Shown one piece after another: positions 18,901-23,501 of a stretch of 43,316 nucleotides of DNA. Under the pieces are notes generated by a model. That model worked only from the letters and a program-made list of their open reading frames with translations, did no database searches and had not been told where the DNA came from. Every line of letters starts with the position of its first letter. Position 1 is the first letter of the stretch. The DNA is from Candidatus Omnitrophota bacterium (GTDB lineage Bacteria > Omnitrophota > Gorgyraeia > 2-01-FULL-45-10 > JAHFGN01): the NCBI GenBank assembly GCA_023247415.1, contig JAHFGN010000005.1:1-43316 (forward strand), written 5' to 3'. Position numbers and translations under genes: made by a program.

Positions 18901-20076
18901 GGTTAGAATAGTTCCTATTGTGAGCGCTATGACTGATATGCCGGAAAGGCTCAAGAGCGCCTCGCGTATGTCGTAATTGATGAATGTCCGCGGCATCCTG
19001 TGTTTTTGTATCCTGAACTGCCATGAGAAGATATCTCTGCCCTCATTATCTATCGTAAACCCGCGCAAGATATGAGGCAGGGCGAATGTCGCGCCTGCGA
19101 TAAGACTAGCGGCGATGACCCCGTACCCGCCATGGATCGCATAATAGCCTGCGCCAAGCGCCATCGTCTGCTCAAACCACCATGAGACGCGGCTTGTATA
19201 TGTCGGGTGACGTTCGGGGACAAGCCACGTCAGGCTGTCTTTTTCTCCCCTGGGGCGGGCTATCGTAGATGCGCCTGAACCGGACGCAACGGCCATTTCC
19301 TCGGATACAGGGACAGGCAGCATATCTCCGCTTGCCGCGCGGCGGCATATTTCGTTAAACCTGCCGCCAAACGCGGCCTCCGCTATCCGCCGATCCTGCG
19401 CCATATAGGGATGCGGCATGAGGAACGTTTTCGGGGCCTTTACCGCATGTTCCATCACTTTGACTGGAAATATGGCGGGTGAGCTTCGCGCGATAACTGA
19501 TGCGGGGACCGCCCTGCCTAACTTGCGGGCATATTCATCGGTGATGGGATTACTGCCGTCCGGTATGAGAGGGTATGCCGCGAGGTCCGGCAAGACAGGT
19601 TCTAATTCCTCAAACGCGCTTTGGATTGGCGAATAGCCGACGTGATAAGACGCCGCAAACGGGCTTTTGCGGAGCTGGATGGGTATCTTGGATGCCATCT
19701 CCTTTTCAGTATAGACAGCCTTTATGGCGCCTTCTCCTGTAATATGGACACCGTAGCTGGATCCGCTTGCCTTGCATGGGACCAGCCAGCCATCATTCAA
19801 AGACAGTCTTTCGTCAAATTTGGCCGCTATATCTCCAACTTCTAGTCTTTCATGAAGATTTGCCAGGTTGATATGCCTGCTGATGGCGGCGGATGTAAGA
19901 ACGAACTTCAGCCGGCCCATTGCCTGGGCCTCGTCATCAATGGGATTGACTATAGCAGGCGCTCTGAGGTGATTGTCGGGATATGCCCAGGTTAAATCGT
20001 AGGCGATGAAGGAGGCTATGAGGATTATTGATATCGCCCTTATAACAAATCTAACTTTTCTATTATTTCCTAACAT
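6898..20076 (-). CDS. Giant multidomain protein B: CPBP-like, GlnD-like NTase, ACT-ACT, sigma-4-like, HTH
   Basis: About 4,392 residues from ATG 20076, which has AGGG six bases upstream; an in-frame TTG at 20082 is a less likely start. Residue numbers below count from that TTG. Residues 12-33 are a signal or anchor ending T-W-A before YPD. About 300-470 are several membrane helices with FALPH and HWTVN, like CPBP motifs FxxxH and HxxxN, but the EExxxR motif is missing. About 905-1405 is GlnD-like: SYGRG with SDVDL, then FGLGGVRE, then two ACT domains, with no HD domain between. About 1538-1602 matches sigma-70 region 4. About 2285-2352 is HEAT-like and about 2656-2697 a Fis-like helix-turn-helix. 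About 2880-2955 is TPR-like and about 3350-3800 rich in coiled coil. The last 330 residues are unrecognised. Linkers coincide with palindromic DNA repeats. It shares its promoter with giant A. A role in nitrogen or stress sensing is inference from the GlnD/ACT module. Confidence 0.92.
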   Translation of the reverse strand: MLGNNRKVRFVIRAISIILIASFIAYDLTWAYPDNHLRAPAIVNPIDDEAQAMGRLKFVLTSAAISRHINLANLHERLEVGDIAAKFDERLSLNDGWLVPCKASGSSYGVHITGEGAIKAVYTEKEMASKIPIQLRKSPFAASYHVGYSPIQSAFEELEPVLPDLAAYPLIPDGSNPITDEYARKLGRAVPASVIARSSPAIFPVKVMEHAVKAPKTFLMPHPYMAQDRRIAEAAFGGRFNEICRRAASGDMLPVPVSEEMAVASGSGASTIARPRGEKDSLTWLVPERHPTYTSRVSWWFEQTMALGAGYYAIHGGYGVIAASLIAGATFALPHILRGFTIDNEGRDIFSWQFRIQKHRMPRTFINYDIREALLSLSGISVIALTIGTILTGASFYTFGMWDPFTIMAYSGLAAFHWTVNTACLAAMGVRLPVDEKIKPDVGRRKFAGTVGLALLAIAGLKFILHYRKKEVPTITIDKNDIAALLKKAAAGLREEDAGKEYAADVEAMLNNFEEDIKHSWPVFLPSNAAAFSAIQPIINQEAHTIEPHLRIDINFFYYLLIRIYALEKAVQVKNHPPDKRQSYEEALKLYKAFVRAVLVKESVHFRQCQDQKFFDRCVIVNKFRDRFKSMRQAALKDEAFAGIARSYIAGYIHIEANGFKAMFTYLQRSGIDRNLIQKIGKNIEPIFQEPVRKDDKVDDVKAMMAQILIWGMNIFSEEGAIDPRLLKLSILYGFFGKTSASWTDEGPYLGNKALTVKEARESAALLQAACGWALQFEIDEGRAKENGLPKELAPKEGCPGLYPKEGFLKFLMDPKYYEPEFELKEGEALPDPKKAESNRSSMSGKTPLVTAQEDFKNKVLAELGSCRKKTQGETATAVKIKGILGQLKGSIWKEGSQEETPDKMRIYNETLDWLVNEIYSRMSENHPVLSRAALLKTGSYGRGRAAYRSDVDLMLVAPDRFKAEPGKENAEQIEMNRALESFSDFVKDAFAAFMLIMNPKMIAKQFEDYSAVGSSETELKIFKETCTKYISAKFFAGDDKFYNDTIKPLVYGKLRQKADIIIKQLILERNNRYMSDKWHETYKFGLGGVREWDMIEWLLELNGYAGGRSRIDPSRLEDARGSYYRQAYLRDRGTELAKLGEAEQIQYVRDAIRLFDLLVEVMRLLWRGEPKDLPIFLASGDWKTKLSDGDIAEMTGALTAAEQPIQTRIVPYNEEISEVVIAVKDDRVGLLAGMSGVLAANKANIQSARIQSPHGGVFNHFWVKGLPKVKAAEERFLQELDRDLKAVFLQGKTVKELFNEKGIEYSFPFMGPPGDVPTVIFIKDAPNGQALTFLTQERAKPGLFHLITQWLADQEINIVESGTIRTEANVIFDSLVITERDGSRLSAKRCQDIEAGLKAFLAPPSPTRTIVIHRNGSSGTKRDSINSRESTNGESRIPKDEWMFAAANLRSANLNIREQVVSDLMLKLFPVQVMAMLPEKKYPKLWNLVKEIQRYERPSFDGHPRIITRQALEEIEDRQAPIIEHREFFDELEAVPGTISEAEKKILISTFGLFGAEEANNVELGRHFRLSLERIEQIGDKAVRKFRHPVRARRLEPFFGMRIKPLELFSYTLSSPFKPGDWHRPQARLRKKPLGEEEKEELLAYVRSLPPEQQKILAAALRGKGEPGASSDDRRRLLGTLRTDFTFGLLDRFGTFEEVRDNLISLASEKGRRVGRRSSSGGERPENGDESAQQPLDGIKDVNDAARLVQQLMVIKDVIVRKGAVTDDDVDRIRELIDKLSAAALNPEASKDDFLTAVALYLDMVKTQTFAGLGLGELYKITNSLRESSKDKRSIQKMSWLIHTCKDEIIDRRMHTVRLDSHPLNVRRVINLIGSLETRGAMRFLKELAAYLLRDLTAWVIINIEQIREMEEGGPGSLKAEFDYLTEIIEDLFLTSINALIFYDKRQKNPATLEDVKAEFDRRFERLKSLWTDVELPDWMAKRFEMIRKKAMILIYSHFPNEAIPVELLDGIKIHRYHIRAKRYSNGSKTAQVSLDSGGSHVVHFSPHEEITGVSRFLSPRYGMGIEIIGSKGSLRRILITDGSSHCIDGIAVGDYYRLTELAPGKGVYIESALVRDQAGFATNFAAQASLKNIDYLELKGSTLAATPSGLIMIVRDSALKKANRLVLIPKKGNWISIDMRDVNDAMKQYFNARTILEEEAMWREAFPYFVDEALIRLAALEKAKAKAGSKERVEALEFTNSKVIRYLAQAALEGGVRERASFTKEEEGRLEHLFFMLQELRIPFFTSLLRFLFDTDLNARKVGAWALGNLSGSKDANILNALRTCLKSEQDDTVRPFIERAVARIGDRRLSRHEGERDSTPHAKTPPAEFRPNRDSTNGETQYKVEPGSGWERLALEIFKADNRRGPKNRKAWKVYLEGLNALEVMAALLDSAPEWIRPALRKEDNMLIFSKDNISAILKRHITISEQTRMNKGFDVTFSWVKEVEDGLDDQPDPNIWPREAIGRFNAAKRLWDKGARGIQIGDKPASYNYEKLARLIIESIAEGGDDSGIVKAINPAGTLILFPANAKGLLERLAPGEVPDLIRINVHTRLLNTAFRTGFRLRWQAIGKLKNRFPRVKRVMIDIRDHADSAGGKDEAGAAGPSRTRRRRSKYPGDAEFESLLQKYDGDAEVIAKTLGVTRYAADKWKKARKVSKFVREPDTAQKAAAQAADARESSAGGSAIIDYRGLEERMKALGAFTQEQFMATSAALPISLIQPEALALLAKWVSSGVIIKIDDNSYSFVDIYLKDKDGRYDEARIDKAFQSLLYLPHIGLSRGLLDTLTGILNHTLSPFGGEGKVAIPLEGGHINGFIANHPNYQELLSQAIQTAVPSQKERLFWLFWLLARVYEAYAHRESGALRQDGYQKAAAFLELAILIKPDYLQVKSDYGLILSRLKRFQEAEKVFGEIMNQGEVRTSSLVDHAQLKLNQATQIQEDLAVDLKKDQVNAGQALERLKGAETLIGQARCILNNVIKSARRESRTAQVPRAYSYLTWSAVVLSNLYNALAFRKDIEEIKPFGPLAFHEAVKALESAASGLGRIGYLKGKEAQVTAVVRHNLKAYRGAVSAVRRASKKLYENLKPIAISPRAEAFLEDSARSYLELAHSLSQTETDPKIISDMAAVEKNLNPLIRCFQIREMVENTLAPAMRKAVLSGCDTKEAFIGCLKDNLKAAARAQTPDEEALLDKFFEDAIRPLKFDMLDILALKAYMLNKDSITNGMEINEFIEIVQGEALGVIKDEQDELWKMVNDEGLTETITLKFKSQASLLAFLGIPWPWEPPEEVQAQKTEEEETQVYTSFEDGLTNVQMEALKAHDAKEYSEAAKRLAQMRSRLAALSPWFTTQDQQAVIARHNRDVQYYESVLETIKEEMNKVAGILDQFLNKEKRRGLQKAKGHEMQRYWRDETKRSLELCGECREELRRFKNNVGHEAGDISRETDEKISDVRRALDETKQLGMGFPKIQVLEEYIEGLAEIEETLKTIAGYQNNRAVSLDESKEKRKAFESIQAGVEGIAGVLEVLKPLSRDIEKTRRDIEDIDQLLIHSKTELSSRLDRVEEYLTLAVSDPLNRKLLEAKILSELVDITNALTILLGETYIIAECSKEMERAAHLVEEIAAAVRFQDEEYIMQDGRTLYSSAASAKDLISDVDAAKNGISPLLDEPISEKIKAKLEEILARLKTANEKLFYETSVVMAERKLFIRSQLKKVHGPFGYMLDQLHQKAHKGFPRAESRAEALRHLIGNLKRLYLGCVYKVEHPGDMPLTEADAEKFQALSDKVAEALRWAVRDERNQIEKPILEKLVPLLSTGFIENRLILAHDEFGLLYDCCNLRIPKCIEGGSDVSKNMRRFTSFWNELKFPEGAICGPIALEAFAVISSAIKYYMRLYAAAKKERVASAPLIVITILENTYKRVIKYVRKKFAEKNDSLKSDGAITGITVEYSVKEIQVEDAVKRDWQAMQRLLDSPYIQSYQFKDDPTRDSTSGQSRDAFQLHRDSVSAPAWTVSPSTDSRVYQSRTATLQLPEDAMGVFKSDDGRSFYLVWEAMGEKDGRFALKEARGPPVDFDDINENEVVTRAMTLPVYKTEEEIAGTLYFVRFVRPGQDVKIVDDEKKARSLQEVEFNTLHSLSLANDIYRKVDRYDVALKPVAIPVNIDIFPSIVPGRNEPVIRLFLEIMARYQAKLNAKFRGNVRLSLITINGQDGKLKTLQGMYEEALRGLGIDLKCAPPENSKQGFLVTNIDEKINYSGYHVLPLETALRDEGSAYALSGILDLAVSLSLMLNNNDKRESYAKIREVYSNLAQQEITDEILDVILGPDQADSRILSMKLKIRPMAQYNLNDLKDVYERMRDVLKAA
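7923..8004. repeat. Repeat inside giant gene B shared with the kdsC-pilB gap
   Basis: 7972-8004 matches 40608-40640 at 31 of 33 positions, and GGTACACCCTACT at 7923-7935 recurs exactly at 40648-40660. Here the repeat is translated in frame as a linker before the conserved C-terminal region of giant B; at 40608 it is intergenic. Confidence 0.9.
11558..11582. repeat. Perfect 25-bp palindrome inside giant gene B
   Basis: CCCTCTCCCCC (11558-11568) and GGGGGAGAGGG (11572-11582) are exact complements around a 3-nt loop. The palindrome is translated in frame as LSPFGGEGK. Hairpins of this sequence type are usually intergenic. Confidence 0.92.
12928..13014. repeat. Inverted-repeat linker encoding RDST motifs in giant gene B
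   Basis: CATGAGGG (12984-12991) pairs with CCCTCATG (13007-13014), and AAACTC pairs with GAGTTT nearby. The translated linker contains RDSTPH and RDSTNGE. A related linker at 15769-15825 has a GATTCG and CGAATC pair and encodes RDSINS and RESTNGE. Confidence 0.75.
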
Positions 20077-20115
20077 AATCAACCCTATCCGTCTTATAAA
20101 CGGATAGTCCCGAGT
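20077..20115 (-). promoter_or_regulatory. 5'-UTR hairpin next to the giant gene B ribosome binding site
   Basis: Arms CTATCCGT (minus strand 20107-20100) and ACGGATAG (92-85 of the same kilobase) form a perfect 8-bp stem with a 7-nt loop. The hairpin ends directly before the AGGG Shine-Dalgarno of ATG 20076. It could modulate ribosome access. No known riboswitch class was recognised. Confidence 0.5.
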
Positions 20116-20199
20116 TATTGATTTTTTTGGTTTTTACTCTATATCGATTAGCATATAATATATTCTTTATTAAATTATTTTAATATTGAAAAACCATAG

Positions 20200-20228
20200 A
20201 ATATATCATATGAAATGGAAAGTGTCAA
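20200..20228 (-). promoter_or_regulatory. Sigma-70 type promoter of the giant gene operon
   Basis: The minus strand reads TTGACA at 20228-20223 and TATATT at 20205-20200, with a 17-bp spacer. The -35 is perfect and the -10 matches five of six. Predicted transcription starts near 20193, giving an AT-rich leader of roughly 115 nt before giant gene B. Confidence 0.8.
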
Positions 20229-20260
20229 GGCAGGATTACTAACTTTTTTAAATCCTAAAA

Positions 20261-20281
20261 TGCGGCAGGCATCCTGCCGCA
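20261..20281 (-). terminator. Hairpin terminator after pgpA
   Basis: A perfect 9-bp stem, TGCGGCAGG with CCTGCCGCA, has a 3-nt loop and is followed on the minus strand by TTTT. It lies about 60 bp past the pgpA stop and just before the giant gene promoter, so it probably separates the two transcription units. The U-tract is short, so efficiency is uncertain. Confidence 0.6.
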
Positions 20282-20319
20282 GGCACCCTGCCGCAGGCAC
20301 CCTGCCGCAGGCACCCTGC
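20273..20319. repeat. 14-bp tandem repeat, three full copies plus part
   Basis: CCTGCCGCAGGCAC occurs at 20273, 20287 and 20301, followed by CCTGC. Each unit is itself nearly palindromic. The first copy forms one arm of the terminator hairpin after pgpA. Confidence 0.9.
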
Positions 20320-20340
20320 TTAATAAATGGGTGTCCCCAT

Positions 20341-20793
20341 TTAGAAGAGGTGAAGGATACGAACGAGGAATTGGAGGATGAGATTCGTGTATAAGGCGGC
20401 TAAGATATCGTCCATCATTATGCCCCAGGCGCCGGGAAGTTTTTCCAGGCTCCTGGCTGGAGGAGGCTTAATTATATCGAAGAACCTGAAGAGAACAAAT
20501 CCTGAAATGACCAACCACAATTTATAAGGCAGAAATGCCAGGGAGAGCATCATACCGCACGCTTCGTCTATGACTATCGCGCGCGCGTCTTTCTGTTTAT
20601 ATATCTTCTCAGCCTCTGCTGAAAATACTATCCCCAACACGAATATGAATATAATGGAAAACCCGTATAGTATCGGATGGTCCCGGACCATCAGATATAT
20701 GAGAACCCCCGCGAGCGAACCTATCGTTCCGGGGACAAGCGGAGAGTGGCCTAAATAGAAGATGCTCGTGATTAATTTAGTTCTTCTTTCCAT
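20341..20793 (-). CDS. pgpA: Phosphatidylglycerophosphatase A
   Basis: 150 residues. It dephosphorylates phosphatidylglycerol phosphate to phosphatidylglycerol at the inner membrane. Family motifs visible are GHSPLVPGTIGSLAG near the N-terminus, VIDEACGMML in the middle, and FRFFDIIKPPPAR with GIMMDDILA near the C-terminus, with several hydrophobic helices between. Length is normal for the family. It overlaps the end of pgsA by 17 bp, so consecutive steps of phosphatidylglycerol synthesis are encoded together and probably co-translated. It is the last gene of the housekeeping operon. Confidence 0.95.
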   Translation of the reverse strand: MERRTKLITSIFYLGHSPLVPGTIGSLAGVLIYLMVRDHPILYGFSIIFIFVLGIVFSAEAEKIYKQKDARAIVIDEACGMMLSLAFLPYKLWLVISGFVLFRFFDIIKPPPARSLEKLPGAWGIMMDDILAALYTNLILQFLVRILHLF

Positions 20794-21367
20794 TCAGATA
20801 TATCTCCCTGTTTTTAGCAAGGTAAGAAATCCCGCTTACAGTCGTCAGGATAACGGTTATCAACATGAAGAGCAGCATGGCAAAAGAGCCCGCTCCTTCG
20901 GCGCCTGCGCCCCACGGACAGAGCCCTCCTTGCCCCAATTCGCGCGCGACCAGAAATATCAATATAACAAATATCGCCGCAAACTGCGAGACGGTCTTGT
21001 GCTTGCCGCCTTCGTTCGCCGGTATGACCCTGCCCTTGGAAAGCGCCAGCATCCTCAAGCCCGTAATCAAAAATTCCCTTAAGACTATCACAACCACCAT
21101 CCAGGCCGGGATGAGCCTCATCTCCACAAAGGCCAGAAAGGCCGCCAGGACCAGGATCTTGTCCGCGATCGGATCCATGAGCCTGCCGAAATCCGTAACG
21201 GTGTTCGTTCGTTTCGCTATAATACCGTCCAACAGATCTGTAAGCGATGCCAGGGCGAAGACAACCAGCGCCAGAATCTTGAAGGCAAGGCCTTTCGAAA
21301 ATAGAAAGAACATGAAAACGAAAGTGAGGAATATCCTCGACATCGTCAGCTTATTCGCGAGCGTCAT
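20777..21367 (-). CDS. pgsA: CDP-diacylglycerol--glycerol-3-phosphate 3-phosphatidyltransferase
   Basis: 196 residues, an integral membrane enzyme. It transfers the phosphatidyl group from CDP-diacylglycerol to glycerol 3-phosphate, the committed step to phosphatidylglycerol. The CDP-alcohol phosphotransferase signature is clear: DLLDG, then AKR, then DFGRLMDPIADK, giving the metal-binding aspartates. About five to six hydrophobic segments follow the family pattern. The ATG overlaps the rimO stop as ATGA, and pgpA starts inside its 3' end. Confidence 0.96.
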   Translation of the reverse strand: MTLANKLTMSRIFLTFVFMFFLFSKGLAFKILALVVFALASLTDLLDGIIAKRTNTVTDFGRLMDPIADKILVLAAFLAFVEMRLIPAWMVVVIVLREFLITGLRMLALSKGRVIPANEGGKHKTVSQFAAIFVILIFLVARELGQGGLCPWGAGAEGAGSFAMLLFMLITVILTTVSGISYLAKNREIYLNGKKN

Positions 21368-22692
21368 ACAAGCTCTCCGACAAAATCATATTCCAGCGTG
21401 TCGACAATCCTGACTTGCTTAAAGTCGCCCGGCTTTAAGCCCTTGCCCTTCACATACACAATGCCGTCTACTTCAGGCGCGTCATATTGCGTCCGGCCAA
21501 GGAACACACCGGCCTCTTCTTCCGAGGGCTCATCTATTAAGACCTCCAACTCGCGGCCTAAAAATCTTTTATTGGTCTCCTCGGATATCGCCTGCTGAAG
21601 CTTCATCACCTCATCCAGACGCTCTTTTTTAAGTTTTTCTTCAATCTGATTTCCAAGGCCATACGCCTTCGTCCCTTCTTCTCGGGAATACATGAAAGCG
21701 CCCAGCCGTTCAAATTTAACATCCCTTAAGAATTTCAAAAGCTCTTCAAAATCCCTATCCGTCTCGCCTGGAAAACCTACAATGATAGATGTCCTGATGG
21801 CAATGTCTTTAATCCTCGTCCGCAGTCTATCTATCAACTTCGTGATATCGGACCTGGTGACGCCGCGGTTCATCGCCTTTAGCATCCTGTCGCTCGCGTG
21901 CTGGATGGGCAGATCCAGATATTTGCAGATACTGCCGCCTTCCGCGATTATATCAATGAGCGCGTTTTGATAGTGTGCTGGATGCGTATAGAGGAGGCGC
22001 GTCCACCGCCTGCCGCTTTTTAATGAGGAGAGTTTCCGAAGAAGTTCGGCCAGGCGCGGCCTTCCATATATATCCACGCCATACATGGTGGTGTCCTGAC
22101 CTATAATGTTGAGTTCTTTCGCGCCCAGCCGCTGCAGCGACCTTGCCTCTTTTACGATAGACTCGATATGCCTGGACCTGAAAGGGCCCCTCAAGGATGA
22201 TATGACGCAGTAACTGCACCTATTATCACACCCTTCGGATATCTTTAGATAGGCGTAGTGCCTGGGCGTTAAAAGGGAGCGCGGCGATTTCTCGTCCGCG
22301 AGATATTCAAGTTTTTTTGAGACGGTTGAAAATGTCCTGCCCCGGCGGCTCAAGGACTCTATTATCTCCGGCATCCTGTGAAAATCGCTCGTCCCGACGA
22401 AGGCATCCACCGATTTGAGCTCGCCTGTCATATCCCTGTAATGCCGCTGCGCCAGACAGCCCGCCACTATCAGAAATTTTACCTTCCCTTCCGCCTTTAG
22501 ACGCTCTGCCTGCAGGATGACGTCAACAGATTCCGCCCTGGCGCTCTCGATAAAAGAACAGGTATTGACAATGGCCGCGTCAGCCTTCTCTATGTCGACT
22601 ATCCTGTGGCCCCGGCTTTTCAAAGAACCTACTATAATCTCTGAGTCTACCAGATTCCTGGGGCAGCCCAGGCTCACCAGACCGATCTTCAC
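21364..22692 (-). CDS. rimO: Ribosomal protein S12 methylthiotransferase RimO
   Basis: 442 residues, a radical-SAM enzyme that adds a methylthio group to an aspartate of ribosomal protein S12. The N-terminal domain has cluster cysteines C10 (LGCPRN), C45 (NTCSF) and C79 (AGCLA). The radical-SAM cluster is C155, C159 and C162 in SEGCDNRCSYC. The C-terminal end fits a TRAM domain. The LGCPRNLVDSE start favours RimO over MiaB. Translation begins at GTG, overlapping the rodZ stop as GTGA. Length is normal. Confidence 0.96.
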   Translation of the reverse strand: MKIGLVSLGCPRNLVDSEIIVGSLKSRGHRIVDIEKADAAIVNTCSFIESARAESVDVILQAERLKAEGKVKFLIVAGCLAQRHYRDMTGELKSVDAFVGTSDFHRMPEIIESLSRRGRTFSTVSKKLEYLADEKSPRSLLTPRHYAYLKISEGCDNRCSYCVISSLRGPFRSRHIESIVKEARSLQRLGAKELNIIGQDTTMYGVDIYGRPRLAELLRKLSSLKSGRRWTRLLYTHPAHYQNALIDIIAEGGSICKYLDLPIQHASDRMLKAMNRGVTRSDITKLIDRLRTRIKDIAIRTSIIVGFPGETDRDFEELLKFLRDVKFERLGAFMYSREEGTKAYGLGNQIEEKLKKERLDEVMKLQQAISEETNKRFLGRELEVLIDEPSEEEAGVFLGRTQYDAPEVDGIVYVKGKGLKPGDFKQVRIVDTLEYDFVGELV

Positions 22693-23501
22693 TTGATTTT
22701 AAATCCGCTGCGGGTTATCTCTAAATCTTTGATCGCGCCCTTCCGCGGAATGAACAGGGGTTTGCCGTTTACGGTGATCTCGAGCGCCTCTACATTGGCG
22801 ATGGAGAGATTTACCTTATCCTTCGCCTTTACCGTCTCCTGGGCCCCATCCCACAACGACTGCCAGAACAGGAGATTTCCGTCTTTTGACGCCTGCACCA
22901 TGACTTTACGTTTTACTTTCAGGGTTACGATTATCGGCTCACCCTTCGGGATCGAGAAGGACTGCGCGGCGGGGACTTTGATCTGCGGGCTGACAGGCTC
23001 TATCTTGACGGCCTTTTTAATCTTTTGCCTCGCGGCTGTCTGAGCGGCAGGCGTCATCTTTGCCGCGGACTTTTGGCTTGGGACTATCTTCGCACCTCCC
23101 GCCCTGCCATGTTTCAGGTGTGAAACCAATGATAACACGATAATAATCGCCGTCGCTATAACAAGATATCTGTAAACGCGCGGGGACCCCTGGGGCCTTA
23201 TTTTTTCTTTGGGGATGACCTTGGGTATGGGGACAGGCGCGGCATGGGACCCCTTGTGAAGGGACAGATATTCGCCCATGATCTCGCTGGTATTAGCGCC
23301 CAGAAAATCCGAATACTTCTTCAGGAATCCCTTTGCATAAGGGAAACTGATCGCTTCATCTATACTGCCGTCCTCAAGCGCCTTCAGGACATTCAGATGT
23401 ATGCGCGTCTTTATATGCGCCTGGTCTATGGTAAGGGCCTTCGACTCTCGCGAGCTCTTCAGTTTTTCGCTTATAGACCTTAAAACCTCTTCTTTCTTCA
23501 T
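22689..23501 (-). CDS. rodZ: RodZ-like helix-turn-helix membrane protein
   Basis: 270 residues. Residues about 5-75 are a Cro/RodZ-type helix-turn-helix with AHIKTRIHLNVLKALEDG and FPYAKGFLKKYSDFLG. A single membrane helix sits at about 110-127, followed by an Ala/Lys/Pro-rich linker and a C-terminal DUF4115-like beta domain. RodZ links the MreB cytoskeleton to the wall-elongation machinery. No mreB is in this window, so the cell-shape role comes from the family. AAGG precedes the ATG, which overlaps the ftsK stop as ATGA. Confidence 0.85.
   Translation of the reverse strand: MKKEEVLRSISEKLKSSRESKALTIDQAHIKTRIHLNVLKALEDGSIDEAISFPYAKGFLKKYSDFLGANTSEIMGEYLSLHKGSHAAPVPIPKVIPKEKIRPQGSPRVYRYLVIATAIIIVLSLVSHLKHGRAGGAKIVPSQKSAAKMTPAAQTAARQKIKKAVKIEPVSPQIKVPAAQSFSIPKGEPIIVTLKVKRKVMVQASKDGNLLFWQSLWDGAQETVKAKDKVNLSIANVEALEITVNGKPLFIPRKGAIKDLEITRSGFKIK

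Noticed and set aside
20077-20195. Known riboswitch in the giant operon leader
   Set aside because: No conserved core of a riboswitch class that I can recall (for example c-di-GMP or preQ1) is visible; only a simple hairpin is supported.
20273-20319. Short CRISPR-like array
   Set aside because: The 14-bp units are directly adjacent with no spacers and no cas genes are nearby.
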